Shown piece by piece: positions 7,614-16,795 of a stretch of 33,610 bases of DNA. The translations under genes were made by a program, and so were the position numbers. Source of the stretch: CAYQQU01 sp964419545 (GTDB lineage Bacteria; Bacteroidota; Bacteroidia; Chitinophagales; Saprospiraceae); assembly GCA_964419545.1 (NCBI GenBank), contig CAYQQU010000064.1, positions 1-33,610 of the forward strand, in the 5' to 3' direction. Below the pieces are notes generated by a model. The model was not told the origin of the DNA and made no database searches. It saw only the letters and a program-made list of their open reading frames with translations. How positions within the stretch are numbered: the first letter of the stretch is position 1; every line of letters starts with the position of its first letter.

Positions 7614-10031
7614 TCATTCCGTCCGCAGCGCGTCGGCCGGATTGGCGCGGGCGGCGCGCCAGGCCTGATAGCCCACGGTGAAGAAAGCGATCAGCAGCGC
7701 CGACAGCAGGGTAGCCAGGCCCAGCCACCAGGGCAGGTCGGTGCGGTAAGCAAAACTTTCCAGCCAACGGCTCAGTGTCCACCAGGCCAGTGGCAGGGCT
7801 ATGGCGCCGGCTATCAAGACCAGTCGAAGAAAATCACCGGACAGCAAGGCGACGATCTGCCCGGCCGAGGCGCCCAGCACTTTGCGAATGCCGATTTCCC
7901 TGGTGCGCAGGTAGGCGCCGTAGGCCGCCAGGCCAAACAGCCCCAAACAAGCAATCGCGATCGCCAGCAGCGTAAAAAATAACAGCACCTGCCCGAAACG
8001 CTGCTCCCGTTCGTACTGGCGCTGGAACTGTTCATCCAGAAAGCTGAACTCAAAGGCGTTGCCGGGAAAAAAATCTTCGAAAACGCGGCGCACCGCCTGC
8101 AGGGTTGGTTCGATCCGGTCGGTTTCCATCCGCAGAGAGATCTGGTTGAAGTTGCTGTAAAAAGGCAAAAAGACGGTAGGCTCGATGGCGTGATGCAGGG
8201 ATCGCTGGTGAAAATCCGGCACCACGCCCACGATGGTCCAGTCGCGCTCTCCGAAGTGCACCGGTTCTCCTACGATCGCTTCATTGGTCTGATAGCCCAG
8301 CATTCGCCGGGTTTGTTCGTTTACGACCACGCTGCGCACCTGCCGGCCGTCTTGGTGGTGATCGGTCGGACGAAAAAATCGGCCCGCCAGGGGCTCCAAT
8401 CCGTACGTGGCGGCAAAATCGTGATCTGTCTCGATGAAGCTGGCCATATAACTGTCGGAAGCCTGAGCGCTGCGCCGCAAGTTAAAAATCCGCCCTGTCC
8501 CCTGCCCCGGCACCCGGCTGGAAGTAGCGGCATCGGTCAGGCCGGGCAAAGTGGTAAGGGCTTCCTTAAAAGCATCGGTTTTTTCGATAAAGATACTGTC
8601 CCACGCACTGAGGGTCGGCGCGTTGACGACAACGATCGGGTCGACCCTTACGCCCAGATCCTGGTTGCGCATAAAATGAAGCTGCCGGTAAACGGTAAGC
8701 GTAGCGGTAATCAAAACGATGGAGGCGCAAAACTGGAAAACGACCAGCCCCCGGCGCATCAGCTGCCCGCGGGCCGACTGCCGGTATTCGCCTTTGATCA
8801 CGCTGGTGGTGTGCTGAGCGGCCAGTAACCAGGCGGGATAAGCCCCGGAAAGTAAGATGCCCGCCGCTACCAGGCAAAGCGTGGTCAGGACCAGCCCCGG
8901 ACCGGTGGCAAAGTTCTGCCCAAGCGACGTCATTTCGGTAGCCGTGCCCAGGGCGCCGCCCAGCCAGGGCCGCAACAACAACAGCAACTGCCAGGCCACC
9001 GCCCCGCTGATCAGGTTGACCAACAGGGCTTCCAGGATAAACTGCCCCATGATCTGGCTGCGCCGAGCCCCCGACACTTTCCGAATACCGATTTCTTTGG
9101 CTCGTTCGATTGCCCGTACGCTGGAAAGATTGACGTAATTGATCCAGGCAATGGCGAGAATAAAAAAGCCGATCGCCAGCAGCAACCAAATGGATCGGCC
9201 GTTGGAAGTCTGGCCGATCTCATACTCCAGGTCGCCCGAATATAGGTGCGCTTCCGAAAGCGGTTGCAAAAAAAACCGCTCCTCGCTTCCGGAGACCTCC
9301 TGCCCACGAAAACGGCGTTCGCTGAAGTCCGCAAGTTTCGCTTCCAGGGCGTCCGGATCCGCTTCCGGCTTCAGCAGCAGGAAGTGGTAAAAATCAGACC
9401 ACTGCCAACTGTTATCGACCCCTTCACCGAAATAGCGTATTGCCGAGGGGTACGAGATCAACAGATCGAATTGGAGCAGCGAATTGGCGGGCACGTCTTC
9501 GCAGATCCCCACTATGGTAAAAGGCTCTTCGTACTGATTCAAATAAACGTATTGCCCCACCACCGAACGGTCGCTTTTCCCCAACCACTCCTCCGCGAGG
9601 CGGCGTGAGAGTACGACCTCATTGGCCCGTTGTAACAAGGAATCGCTCCCCCCGGCGATCAGCGGAAAGCTGAAGATATCCAGAAAGTTCCCGTCCACGA
9701 AAAAAGCATAATCCAGCCGTTTGATTTCCTGCTCCTTCCGCATCAGGGTGTTGGTAGTGTAAAAGATGCGGGTGTATTTTTCGATCTCGGGAAAATCCTC
9801 CGCCAGCGCTGGCCCGACCGTCGGATAGGTAATGGTCCCTTTCTGTACGAGTTGCCCGTCCTGGTACCGTTCGTTGACTACGCGGTAAATGCGGTTGCCC
9901 TGCGCGTGAAACCGATCGAAACCCAGCTCAAAGCTGACGTAGTCGAGTAAAAGCAAACACGTGGCCAGGCCGAGCGCCAGGCCGATGATATGGATCAGGG
10001 TGAAGCCGCGGTTTTTCCAGAGGCTGCGCAC
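7614..10031 (-). CDS. FtsX/MacB-type ABC permease P7, N-terminus clipped
   Basis: 805 residues from a GTG at 10031. Layout: membrane helix 1 (GFTLIHIIGLALGLATCLLL), periplasmic MacB-type domain with the family's RIYRV motif, a three-helix FtsX block with RAKEIGIRKVSGARRSQ, a central helix, a second periplasmic domain, a second FtsX block with RTREIGIRKVLGAS, and the array's C-terminal signature (NPADALRTE). The other permeases begin with ~10 residues such as MFKNYLKIAF before the LW(R/K)N segment; here these are absent because the gene starts inside the 3' end of P6 (37-bp overlap). No Met codon exists until about residue 100, so GTG is the only plausible start, and translation may depend on coupling to P6. 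As last gene of operon 2 it should work with ATPase 2. It may be active, but the missing amphipathic leader is a reason for doubt. Confidence 0.85.
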   Translation of the reverse strand: MRSLWKNRGFTLIHIIGLALGLATCLLLLDYVSFELGFDRFHAQGNRIYRVVNERYQDGQLVQKGTITYPTVGPALAEDFPEIEKYTRIFYTTNTLMRKEQEIKRLDYAFFVDGNFLDIFSFPLIAGGSDSLLQRANEVVLSRRLAEEWLGKSDRSVVGQYVYLNQYEEPFTIVGICEDVPANSLLQFDLLISYPSAIRYFGEGVDNSWQWSDFYHFLLLKPEADPDALEAKLADFSERRFRGQEVSGSEERFFLQPLSEAHLYSGDLEYEIGQTSNGRSIWLLLAIGFFILAIAWINYVNLSSVRAIERAKEIGIRKVSGARRSQIMGQFILEALLVNLISGAVAWQLLLLLRPWLGGALGTATEMTSLGQNFATGPGLVLTTLCLVAAGILLSGAYPAWLLAAQHTTSVIKGEYRQSARGQLMRRGLVVFQFCASIVLITATLTVYRQLHFMRNQDLGVRVDPIVVVNAPTLSAWDSIFIEKTDAFKEALTTLPGLTDAATSSRVPGQGTGRIFNLRRSAQASDSYMASFIETDHDFAATYGLEPLAGRFFRPTDHHQDGRQVRSVVVNEQTRRMLGYQTNEAIVGEPVHFGERDWTIVGVVPDFHQRSLHHAIEPTVFLPFYSNFNQISLRMETDRIEPTLQAVRRVFEDFFPGNAFEFSFLDEQFQRQYEREQRFGQVLLFFTLLAIAIACLGLFGLAAYGAYLRTREIGIRKVLGASAGQIVALLSGDFLRLVLIAGAIALPLAWWTLSRWLESFAYRTDLPWWLGLATLLSALLIAFFTVGYQAWRAARANPADALRTE

Positions 10032-11905
10032 TGGTGGAGCGACTCGAAATGAAAATCTTCGATAACGCCCAATACTTGCAATTCCTCCTGATCCGGCATC
10101 CCTTCGTTTTTGATCAGGCGGGCCCCTACCGGCTGCTCCAATCCCAGCAGGCGGACGGCCGCTTCATTCAGCAATAAGCCGGACGAGTCGGCGGCCATGG
10201 TATGATCGAAGCCCCGTCCGGCGCGCACTTCCGTACCCATTGTTTCCAGATGGTCGCTGTCGACCTGGTACCAGCTGATCCCGAAAGACAGGTCGTCGCC
10301 CGGCGCCCGGAAGTCCCGCATGGCGTAGCTGGATAGTCCCGGCAACCCGTTGGAGAAACTGGCGGCCAGGATATCCGGATGGCGACGCAGTTCCGCTTTG
10401 AACGGCTCCATTTGTTCGTCGATCTCCCGGTCGTTCTGGATCACCAGGACATTCTCCCGGTTAAATCCCAATTTTTTGTCCTGGAAAAAGGCCAGCTGCT
10501 GCTGTACCACGAAAGCGCCTACGATCAACCCGATAGACAGCACGAACTGGAAGACGACCAGCCCGTTGCGGAGCTGCCGGTCGTTCAGACCCGATCGCAG
10601 CTTTCCTTTCAGTACATCGGCGGGCCGGAAATACGAAAGGAAAAAAGCGGGGTAACTACCCGCGAGTAAGCTGACACCCGCCCAGAGCACCAACGCGCTC
10701 CACAGCAGGTAATCCCAGTCGAAAGCCTCCGTAAAAGGAACGGCGCCGAACCAGAATCGCAGCCCGTACCGCAGGCCTTCCACCATCACCAATGCCAGGA
10801 TCACGGCCAGGCCGGCCGCCAGAGCGGACTCGGTCATAAACTGGGCGACCAACTGGTGGCGCCGCACGCCCATCACTTTCTTCACGCCCACTTCTTTGGC
10901 GCGGCGAAAGGCCTGGGCGGTGTACAAGTTGACGTAGTTGACGCCGGCGATCAGCAGCACGAGCAGTGCGACCATCCCGAAAACGCGTACGTAAAGCAGG
11001 TTGCCGTTCGGCCGCATCTCACGCTGATAATCGGAGGTCAGATGGATGGACGTAAGCGGCTGCAAGGGAAAGGCGATCTGATTGCCGGAAGCGGCAAACG
11101 CCTGCGGATCGATTTCCTGATAGGGCAATACGTATTTTTCGGCCAGCCGGTTCAGCTGCTCCTGCACTGCCGCCACCCGTTGCGGATCGGCGGCCACCGC
11201 CGGTTCCAGGCGCAGGTAGGTGTGCATGATGTTCCAGTCCCAGGACTGGCTCCGCACCAGGTCGTCGGGATAAGTGGATGCCGAGATGAGGAAGTCAAAT
11301 TGAAAATGCGCATTAGGCGGCTGGTCGGCCATCAGTCCGGTGACGGTCCAGGGCGTGCCGGCGTCCTTGCCGCCCCGCAGCCGGCGGCCGACCACCTTCC
11401 CGGCGGCGACCGCTTCGTGACCGAAATAGCGGATGGCTGCGCGCCTGGGCAGCACCACCGAAGCAGGTTCCGCCAGGGCCGTAGCCGGGTCGCCGTCCAG
11501 CAATCCGTAGTCCAGCACCTGGAAGAAGGAGGCGTCGGCAGCGTAGACATTCGTTTCCCGGTAGACATTGTCGAAATCGTCGTCCGGCCGCATAGTAAAA
11601 TCGCTCCAATGAAAGACCCGGCATATCGCCGCTACGCCCGGCGCCTCGTTTTTCACCGCCTCAGCCAGTGGCGGCGGCGTCGTCGCAAACCGGTTTTCTT
11701 TTGCGCCTTCCTTGTAAAGGGTGTTCAGGCGATACACGGCATCGGGCTCGGCGTAGAACCGGTCATAGCTCCATTCGAACCGGATATACTGCATGATGAC
11801 CAGGCAGGTGGCAAACCCTAGGGCCAGGCCGGCGACGTTGATGGCCGTCGCCCGGCGATGGCGCAGCATATTGCGGAAAGCCATTTTTAAGATGTTGAGC
11901 AGCAT
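9995..11905 (-). CDS. FtsX/MacB-type ABC permease P6, C-terminally truncated
   Basis: 636 residues against about 790-815 in the intact paralogues. Present: helix 1 with the family start MLLNILKMAFRNML, the first periplasmic domain, the first FtsX block with RRAKEVGVKKVMGVRRHQ, the central helix (GLVVFQFVLSIGLIVGAFVV) and most of the second periplasmic domain up to DFHFESLHQ. The sequence then leaves the family after that point and stops after ten unrelated residues, at the place where P7's LRSLWKNRGF begins in another frame. The second FtsX block and the C-terminal NPxxALRxE signature are missing (about 190 residues). The simplest reading is a deletion that removed the end of P6, the spacer and the first codons of P7. 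The product would have five helices and is probably non-functional alone, though it could supply a periplasmic domain. An assembly error is possible. Confidence 0.85.
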   Translation of the reverse strand: MLLNILKMAFRNMLRHRRATAINVAGLALGFATCLVIMQYIRFEWSYDRFYAEPDAVYRLNTLYKEGAKENRFATTPPPLAEAVKNEAPGVAAICRVFHWSDFTMRPDDDFDNVYRETNVYAADASFFQVLDYGLLDGDPATALAEPASVVLPRRAAIRYFGHEAVAAGKVVGRRLRGGKDAGTPWTVTGLMADQPPNAHFQFDFLISASTYPDDLVRSQSWDWNIMHTYLRLEPAVAADPQRVAAVQEQLNRLAEKYVLPYQEIDPQAFAASGNQIAFPLQPLTSIHLTSDYQREMRPNGNLLYVRVFGMVALLVLLIAGVNYVNLYTAQAFRRAKEVGVKKVMGVRRHQLVAQFMTESALAAGLAVILALVMVEGLRYGLRFWFGAVPFTEAFDWDYLLWSALVLWAGVSLLAGSYPAFFLSYFRPADVLKGKLRSGLNDRQLRNGLVVFQFVLSIGLIVGAFVVQQQLAFFQDKKLGFNRENVLVIQNDREIDEQMEPFKAELRRHPDILAASFSNGLPGLSSYAMRDFRAPGDDLSFGISWYQVDSDHLETMGTEVRAGRGFDHTMAADSSGLLLNEAAVRLLGLEQPVGARLIKNEGMPDQEELQVLGVIEDFHFESLHQCAASGKTAASP

Positions 11906-11922
11906 AGGTCTTTAGTCTTTGG

Positions 11923-14304
11923 TTATTCGGAGCGCAGGGCGTCGACGGGATCGGCGATCGACGCGCGGTACACGCGCATGCTCACAGTGCCTACTGCTAC
12001 CAGCAGCGCCATGAGCAGGGCCAAGGCAAAAGGCATTGCGCTAAAAGGCGCCGGGTAGGCGATGTCGGCCTGCCAGCGCGTCACCAGCCAATAGCCCAGC
12101 GGCAGGGCCAGCAGGCCGGCGATGAGCACCAGCACCACAAAATCGCGCACCAGCAAGCGCACCAGCTGCCCCATCGTAGCGCCCAGCACTTTGCGGATGC
12201 CGATCTCTTTGGTTCGCTGCTCTGTCATGAAGCTGGCCAGCCCGAAAAGCCCCAGCGCTGCAATAAGAATACTCAGCACCGCTGCGCTGAAAATGGTTTG
12301 GGCAAAGCGGGTATAGCTTTCGTAATTGCGGGCGAAGGCCTCGTCCAGAAAAGTATAGCGCAGGGGATGAGCAGGTTCCAGACGCGACCAATACTTTTCG
12401 ATTTCCCCCAGGGCGCTGTTTACGGCATTGGGTTCGATCCTCACCGCTACTCCGCCGTACCAGGCCAGGTCGGTCCGGGCGGAAATGATCAGGGGTTCGA
12501 GCTGAGCCTGCAAGCCGAGGTAGTGGAAGTCTTTCACCACGCCGATGATCTCGCCGTATTGTTCGTCAAAAGCAAACTTGAGGGGATGCCCAACGGGTTG
12601 CTCGATGCCGTACTCCCGCAGGAAAGTTTCGTTCACAACAAAGGCCCGGGCCGTGTCGGAAGCTATGCGCGGGTCAAAAAACCGGCCTTCGGTAACCTTG
12701 AGATCCAATACTTCGGCGAAAGCAAAGTCGGTGAAAAAGATATTCACCGTCTCTTCATCCGCTTCGCGGCCGGCAATATTCATTTGGTAATTGACGACCC
12801 CCCGGCCAAGCGTCCGGTATACGAGGCTCGCTGCGTCGATGCCCGGTCGATCGAGCAATTGCCTGCGGGATTGCCAGAACTTTTCCATTCCCGACTCCGT
12901 ATTCAGCCGGGCCACCACCACTTGTTCGGTATTGAGCCCGAGGTCGCGTTCCTCCATAAAACTGATCTGCCGCCAAATAGAAGCGACCAGCACCAGCATA
13001 ATAATAGACAAGGCAAACTGAGCGACCACCAGCCCCCGGCGCAGGGTCAGCCCTTTACCCGGCCGATCCGTTCCCTGGCGGATGGCCAGCCCGGGCTGGA
13101 AACGCGAAAGGTAGAAGGCCGGATAGCTTCCTGCCAACAGGCCGATCAGCAGCACCGTACCCAGGGTAGCGCCGATGAAGGCCGGATGCAAGGCCGCGTT
13201 CAGGCTCAGTTCCCGGTCAACCAATTTTTCGAAAAAAGGCAGCGCCAGATCGGCCAGCAGCCAGGCCAGCGCCAGCGCCAGGAAGCTCTGCAGTATAGCG
13301 TCGGCCAGAAACTGCTGGATGATCTGGCGGCGGTCGGCCCCTACGACCTTGCGGATGCCGATCTCCTGTGCGCGCCGGGTAGCCCGGGCGGTAGCCAGGT
13401 TCATGTAATTGATGATAGCGATCACGATCACGATCAGGGTAAGCAGGATCAACACTCCCAAATTCCGGATATTGCCGGGATGGTCGCCGCTGTAACCGGC
13501 TACCTGGGCAGAATGCAGGTGGACATCCGACAGGGCCTGCAACGACCATACGTTGTAAGAAGCCGGAGGGTCGTCGCCGTCGTCGAGATATTCCTGCCGG
13601 ACGTTGCGGCGAGCCAGTCGGGTGATCGTCTCCCCTACCCTGTCCGGGTCGGCGGACGGCCCCAGGCGAACGAACACCTGGCAATGAGCGCCGGTCCAGT
13701 ACGGGGGAAATTCATTTTCGGAGAACAAAAAGTTTACGTTTTCCCATATCGAACGGCCCGCCGGCGGCGCCATGACCCCGGTAACCGTATATTCCGTTTC
13801 ATCATCGAGGCGCAAAGTGCGTCCTACCGGATTCTCCCCCTGAAAAAGGCGTTCGGCCGCCGCTTCCGAGATCACCACGCTATGGGGCCGGCTCAGCGCG
13901 CTGGCCGGATCGCCCCGCCGCAACGGCCAACCGGTCACCGGAAAGAAGAGGCTGTCGGCGATGCCCACACCTTCCCAATAATCCCCTTTTGCGCCTACGC
14001 TGATCAACGCTTCCCCGAAGCCGTTTATCCGCGTCGCACCGATCAGGCCGGGCGCTTCCGCCATAGCTGCCGCCGCAACGGGGCTCGGAACATAAGCCAG
14101 CTGCCGGGTGCTGGCGGACCGCAGCAAGCGATACAGCTGTTGGTGTTCCGGCAGCCAACGGTCATAGCTCAACTCATGACGGATAAAAAGCAACATGAGC
14201 AGCGTCAGGGTGATCCCGATGGCCAGCCCCAGGATATTGATAAAAGCAGAACTCCGTTCTTTGACCAGTTGCCGGAAGGCAATTTTCAGATAATTCTTGA
14301 ACAT
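11923..14304 (-). CDS. FtsX/MacB-type ABC permease P5
   Basis: 793 residues from the ATG at 14304, starting MFKNYLKIAFRQLVKERSSA, the typical leader. Two-repeat layout: helix 1, periplasmic domain, FtsX block 1 with RRAQEIGIRKVVGADRRQ, central helix (GLVVAQFALSIIMLVLVASI), second periplasmic domain, FtsX block 2 with RTKEIGIRKVLGATMGQ, and C-terminal DPVDALRSE. It is a membrane subunit expected to work with ATPase 2 and the operon 1 adaptor. It lies 15 bp after P4 and 17 bp before P6, inside operon 2. The KE(I/V)GIRKV motif just before an FtsX helix is conserved in this array and may be the ATPase contact; that is an inference. Its N-terminal motif is a variant (QQLYRLL instead of DRIYRV). 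Substrate unknown. Confidence 0.93.
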   Translation of the reverse strand: MFKNYLKIAFRQLVKERSSAFINILGLAIGITLTLLMLLFIRHELSYDRWLPEHQQLYRLLRSASTRQLAYVPSPVAAAAMAEAPGLIGATRINGFGEALISVGAKGDYWEGVGIADSLFFPVTGWPLRRGDPASALSRPHSVVISEAAAERLFQGENPVGRTLRLDDETEYTVTGVMAPPAGRSIWENVNFLFSENEFPPYWTGAHCQVFVRLGPSADPDRVGETITRLARRNVRQEYLDDGDDPPASYNVWSLQALSDVHLHSAQVAGYSGDHPGNIRNLGVLILLTLIVIVIAIINYMNLATARATRRAQEIGIRKVVGADRRQIIQQFLADAILQSFLALALAWLLADLALPFFEKLVDRELSLNAALHPAFIGATLGTVLLIGLLAGSYPAFYLSRFQPGLAIRQGTDRPGKGLTLRRGLVVAQFALSIIMLVLVASIWRQISFMEERDLGLNTEQVVVARLNTESGMEKFWQSRRQLLDRPGIDAASLVYRTLGRGVVNYQMNIAGREADEETVNIFFTDFAFAEVLDLKVTEGRFFDPRIASDTARAFVVNETFLREYGIEQPVGHPLKFAFDEQYGEIIGVVKDFHYLGLQAQLEPLIISARTDLAWYGGVAVRIEPNAVNSALGEIEKYWSRLEPAHPLRYTFLDEAFARNYESYTRFAQTIFSAAVLSILIAALGLFGLASFMTEQRTKEIGIRKVLGATMGQLVRLLVRDFVVLVLIAGLLALPLGYWLVTRWQADIAYPAPFSAMPFALALLMALLVAVGTVSMRVYRASIADPVDALRSE

Positions 14305-14319
14305 GGTTGAAGGTATTTT

Positions 14320-16770
14320 CTATTCGTCGCGTAATGCATAAACCGGATTCATCTGCGCCGCCCGCCAGGCGCGCAGCCCGACGGTGAGCAGAGCCACCAG
14401 CAGGGCGAGCAGTCCGGCCAGCGCAAACATCCACCACTCGATCTGTATCCGGTAGGTGAAATCCCGGAGCCAGTGGTCGGTCAGGTACCAGGCGACCGGA
14501 AAAGCGATAGCCGCTGCGATGATCACCAGCTTCAGGAATTCTTCGGAAAGCAAAGCGACAATATTATAGGCGCTGGCGCCCAGTACTTTGCGGATGCCGA
14601 TCTCTTTGGTGCGCCGCACGGCCGCAAAAGAGACTAGCCCCAGCAATCCCAGGCAGGAAATGAAAACAGCGATGCCGGTGGCGGTGCGCATCAGCTTGGC
14701 AATGCGTTGTTCGCGCTGATAAAAACCGGCGATCGCCTCGTCGATAAAATGGTACTCCAATTCCGATTCCGGATAAATCCGGCTCCAAGTAGCATTGATC
14801 GTTTCGAGCAGCGCGGCGACCTCTTCGGCCTTGCGGCCGGCGGTGTTCAATTTCATGCTGATGCAGCGATAGCTCTCTTTATCGGTGGCGATGAATACGG
14901 GGTCGATAGGCTGGTGGAGCGATTGCACGTGAAAGTCAGCGGCTACTCCGACAACCGGCGCCGGTTGGCCATCCCACTGGATGGTTTGCTGGAGGACATC
15001 GGCGGGCCGGTCATAGCCCAGCAAGCCGGCGTAGGTTTCATTGATAATAAACTCCCGCACCGTATCGCCGGGCAGCAGGTTGCGGCCGGCTACCAGTTCG
15101 ATGTCGTAAATATCCAGGTAAGCGGCGTCGCCAAATTTCCGGTGCACATTATGCTTCAGCACCTGCCCGTCTTTTTCAAATTCTAGAATGGAGGTGTTGT
15201 AGCTCCGCGCTGCGGGCGGCGCCTGGTGGAGGCTGATCGCGCTGACCGCCGGCAGCCGGCTGAGTTCCTCTTTCAGGACGAAGCGCTTATCGGAGTCGCG
15301 CAAAAAGTCGTCCCAGGGCGTATAAAAATAGACGATCGCATCCTGAGCGAAGCCCATGTCTTTTCCGATCATATAGTCGATCTGGCGGCCGATGACCAGG
15401 GTCCCGAAGATGAGCACCTGGGCGAAGGCGAACTGGAAGACGATCAGGCTGCTGCGCAGGTACACCGATCCATTGCCTCCCTGCTTTCGGGATACTTGCT
15501 CTTTCAGCGCCAGGACGGGCCGGAAGGCCGACAGCGCCAGGGCGGGATACGCTCCCGCCAGCAGCCCCACGACGATTACCGTACCGATCAGGAAGCTCAG
15601 GGTAACCGGCTCCAGCGGATCAAAAGCTAATCCTTCCGGAATAAATTCTTCGAACCAGCGCAGCGCCCAGTCGGCCAACAATACGGCCAGGCCCGTCGCC
15701 AGAAAAGTAATGATCAGGGTTTCTCCCAGGAACTGACGCATCAGCTGCCCGCGGGTGCCGCCCAGCACTTTGCGCACGCCCACTTCTTTGGTGCGTTGCA
15801 CCGATTGGACCGTCTCCAGGTTCACGAAATTGACCGCCGCCACCAATAATAAAAGCAAAGCGATCAGGATCAGCGCATAGAGAGTAGGCAGGTGCGCAAC
15901 CGGGCGCCGGGAAAAATTTCCGAGATCACCGTTAAAGTGCAGGTCGGAAAAAGGTTGCAGGTAATAATGGCTTTGCCAGGCTTCCTCCTCGTTGTTGTCG
16001 CTATATTGTTTCTGGGCTTTTTCCAACTCCGCCTCGACGGCAGCGATTGTCGCGCCGGGCGCCAGTCGTATCCAGAACTGAGAGTTGCTGTTGGTGTTGT
16101 TCCAATCATTTTGAGGAAAGGCTTTTTCCAGCCAGCTCCCCTGAATGGTGGCATAAGCGAGAAAGTCCGTAAAGACAAGATCAGTAGGCTCGTCAGGGAT
16201 ATCGACGACGCCCGCGACGGTCATGGCCAGAGAGTCTTGGTAAAAAACGGTACGGCCCAGGACTTCTGCGGGCGGTAAATCGCCGAAATACAGGCGGGCC
16301 TGCTCATTGGTGAGTACCAGGCGATTGGGGGCCTGGAGGACGGAGGGGTCGCCGGCCAGCCAATCGTAATCGGGGAATAAAGCAAAAAAACCGGGCGGTG
16401 CAATGACCAGGTTGTCCTGCGCTCCGTGGTCGATGTCCCCCTTTCGGACATCATTTGTTTTGACCCGCGCCCCCCAGGTGTGAAAGCGCGCCTGTCTGTC
16501 CACCCCATTCATGCCCTCGCTGAAAGCAGCCGGCAGGCCGGTAGGGACGCCTGGATTTTCGGAGTTGAACGCCCCGGTAAATTTGGAATAGACCCGGAAG
16601 ATCCGGTCGCGGTCCTGCCGAAAGGCATCAAAGCTGAATTCGTAGCGAACGATCAGGAAAATGACCAGGCACGCGCTGATGCCGATGGCCAGCCCCAAGA
16701 TATTGATGGCAGTGTGAAACTTATTGCGCCAGAGGTTGCGCAGGCCGATGGTGAAGTAGTGGCGTAGCAT
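14320..16770 (-). CDS. FtsX/MacB-type ABC permease P4
   Basis: 816 residues from the ATG at 16770 (MLRHYFTIGLRNLWRNKFHT). The frame extends five codons further to a TTG, but the ATG matches the leader of the paralogues. Two-repeat layout: helix 1, periplasmic domain with RIFRVYSK, FtsX block 1 with RTKEVGVRKVLGGTRGQ, central helix, second periplasmic domain, FtsX block 2 with RTKEIGIRKVLGASAYN, and C-terminal NPVYALRDE. It is the first permease of operon 2, 25 bp after ATPase 2, so the two are very likely co-translated partners. Its first periplasmic domain appears slightly longer than in the other six. Substrate unknown. Confidence 0.93.
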   Translation of the reverse strand: MLRHYFTIGLRNLWRNKFHTAINILGLAIGISACLVIFLIVRYEFSFDAFRQDRDRIFRVYSKFTGAFNSENPGVPTGLPAAFSEGMNGVDRQARFHTWGARVKTNDVRKGDIDHGAQDNLVIAPPGFFALFPDYDWLAGDPSVLQAPNRLVLTNEQARLYFGDLPPAEVLGRTVFYQDSLAMTVAGVVDIPDEPTDLVFTDFLAYATIQGSWLEKAFPQNDWNNTNSNSQFWIRLAPGATIAAVEAELEKAQKQYSDNNEEEAWQSHYYLQPFSDLHFNGDLGNFSRRPVAHLPTLYALILIALLLLLVAAVNFVNLETVQSVQRTKEVGVRKVLGGTRGQLMRQFLGETLIITFLATGLAVLLADWALRWFEEFIPEGLAFDPLEPVTLSFLIGTVIVVGLLAGAYPALALSAFRPVLALKEQVSRKQGGNGSVYLRSSLIVFQFAFAQVLIFGTLVIGRQIDYMIGKDMGFAQDAIVYFYTPWDDFLRDSDKRFVLKEELSRLPAVSAISLHQAPPAARSYNTSILEFEKDGQVLKHNVHRKFGDAAYLDIYDIELVAGRNLLPGDTVREFIINETYAGLLGYDRPADVLQQTIQWDGQPAPVVGVAADFHVQSLHQPIDPVFIATDKESYRCISMKLNTAGRKAEEVAALLETINATWSRIYPESELEYHFIDEAIAGFYQREQRIAKLMRTATGIAVFISCLGLLGLVSFAAVRRTKEIGIRKVLGASAYNIVALLSEEFLKLVIIAAAIAFPVAWYLTDHWLRDFTYRIQIEWWMFALAGLLALLVALLTVGLRAWRAAQMNPVYALRDE

Positions 16771-16795
16771 TTGGTATGAATTCAATTAACCCGGA

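Noticed and set aside
12298..14310. 670-codon open frame on the plus strand
   Set aside because: Antisense to permease P5, whose protein shows full family motifs. The plus-strand product is low-complexity, rich in Gln, Arg and His, with no domain. It is a GC-rich shadow frame.
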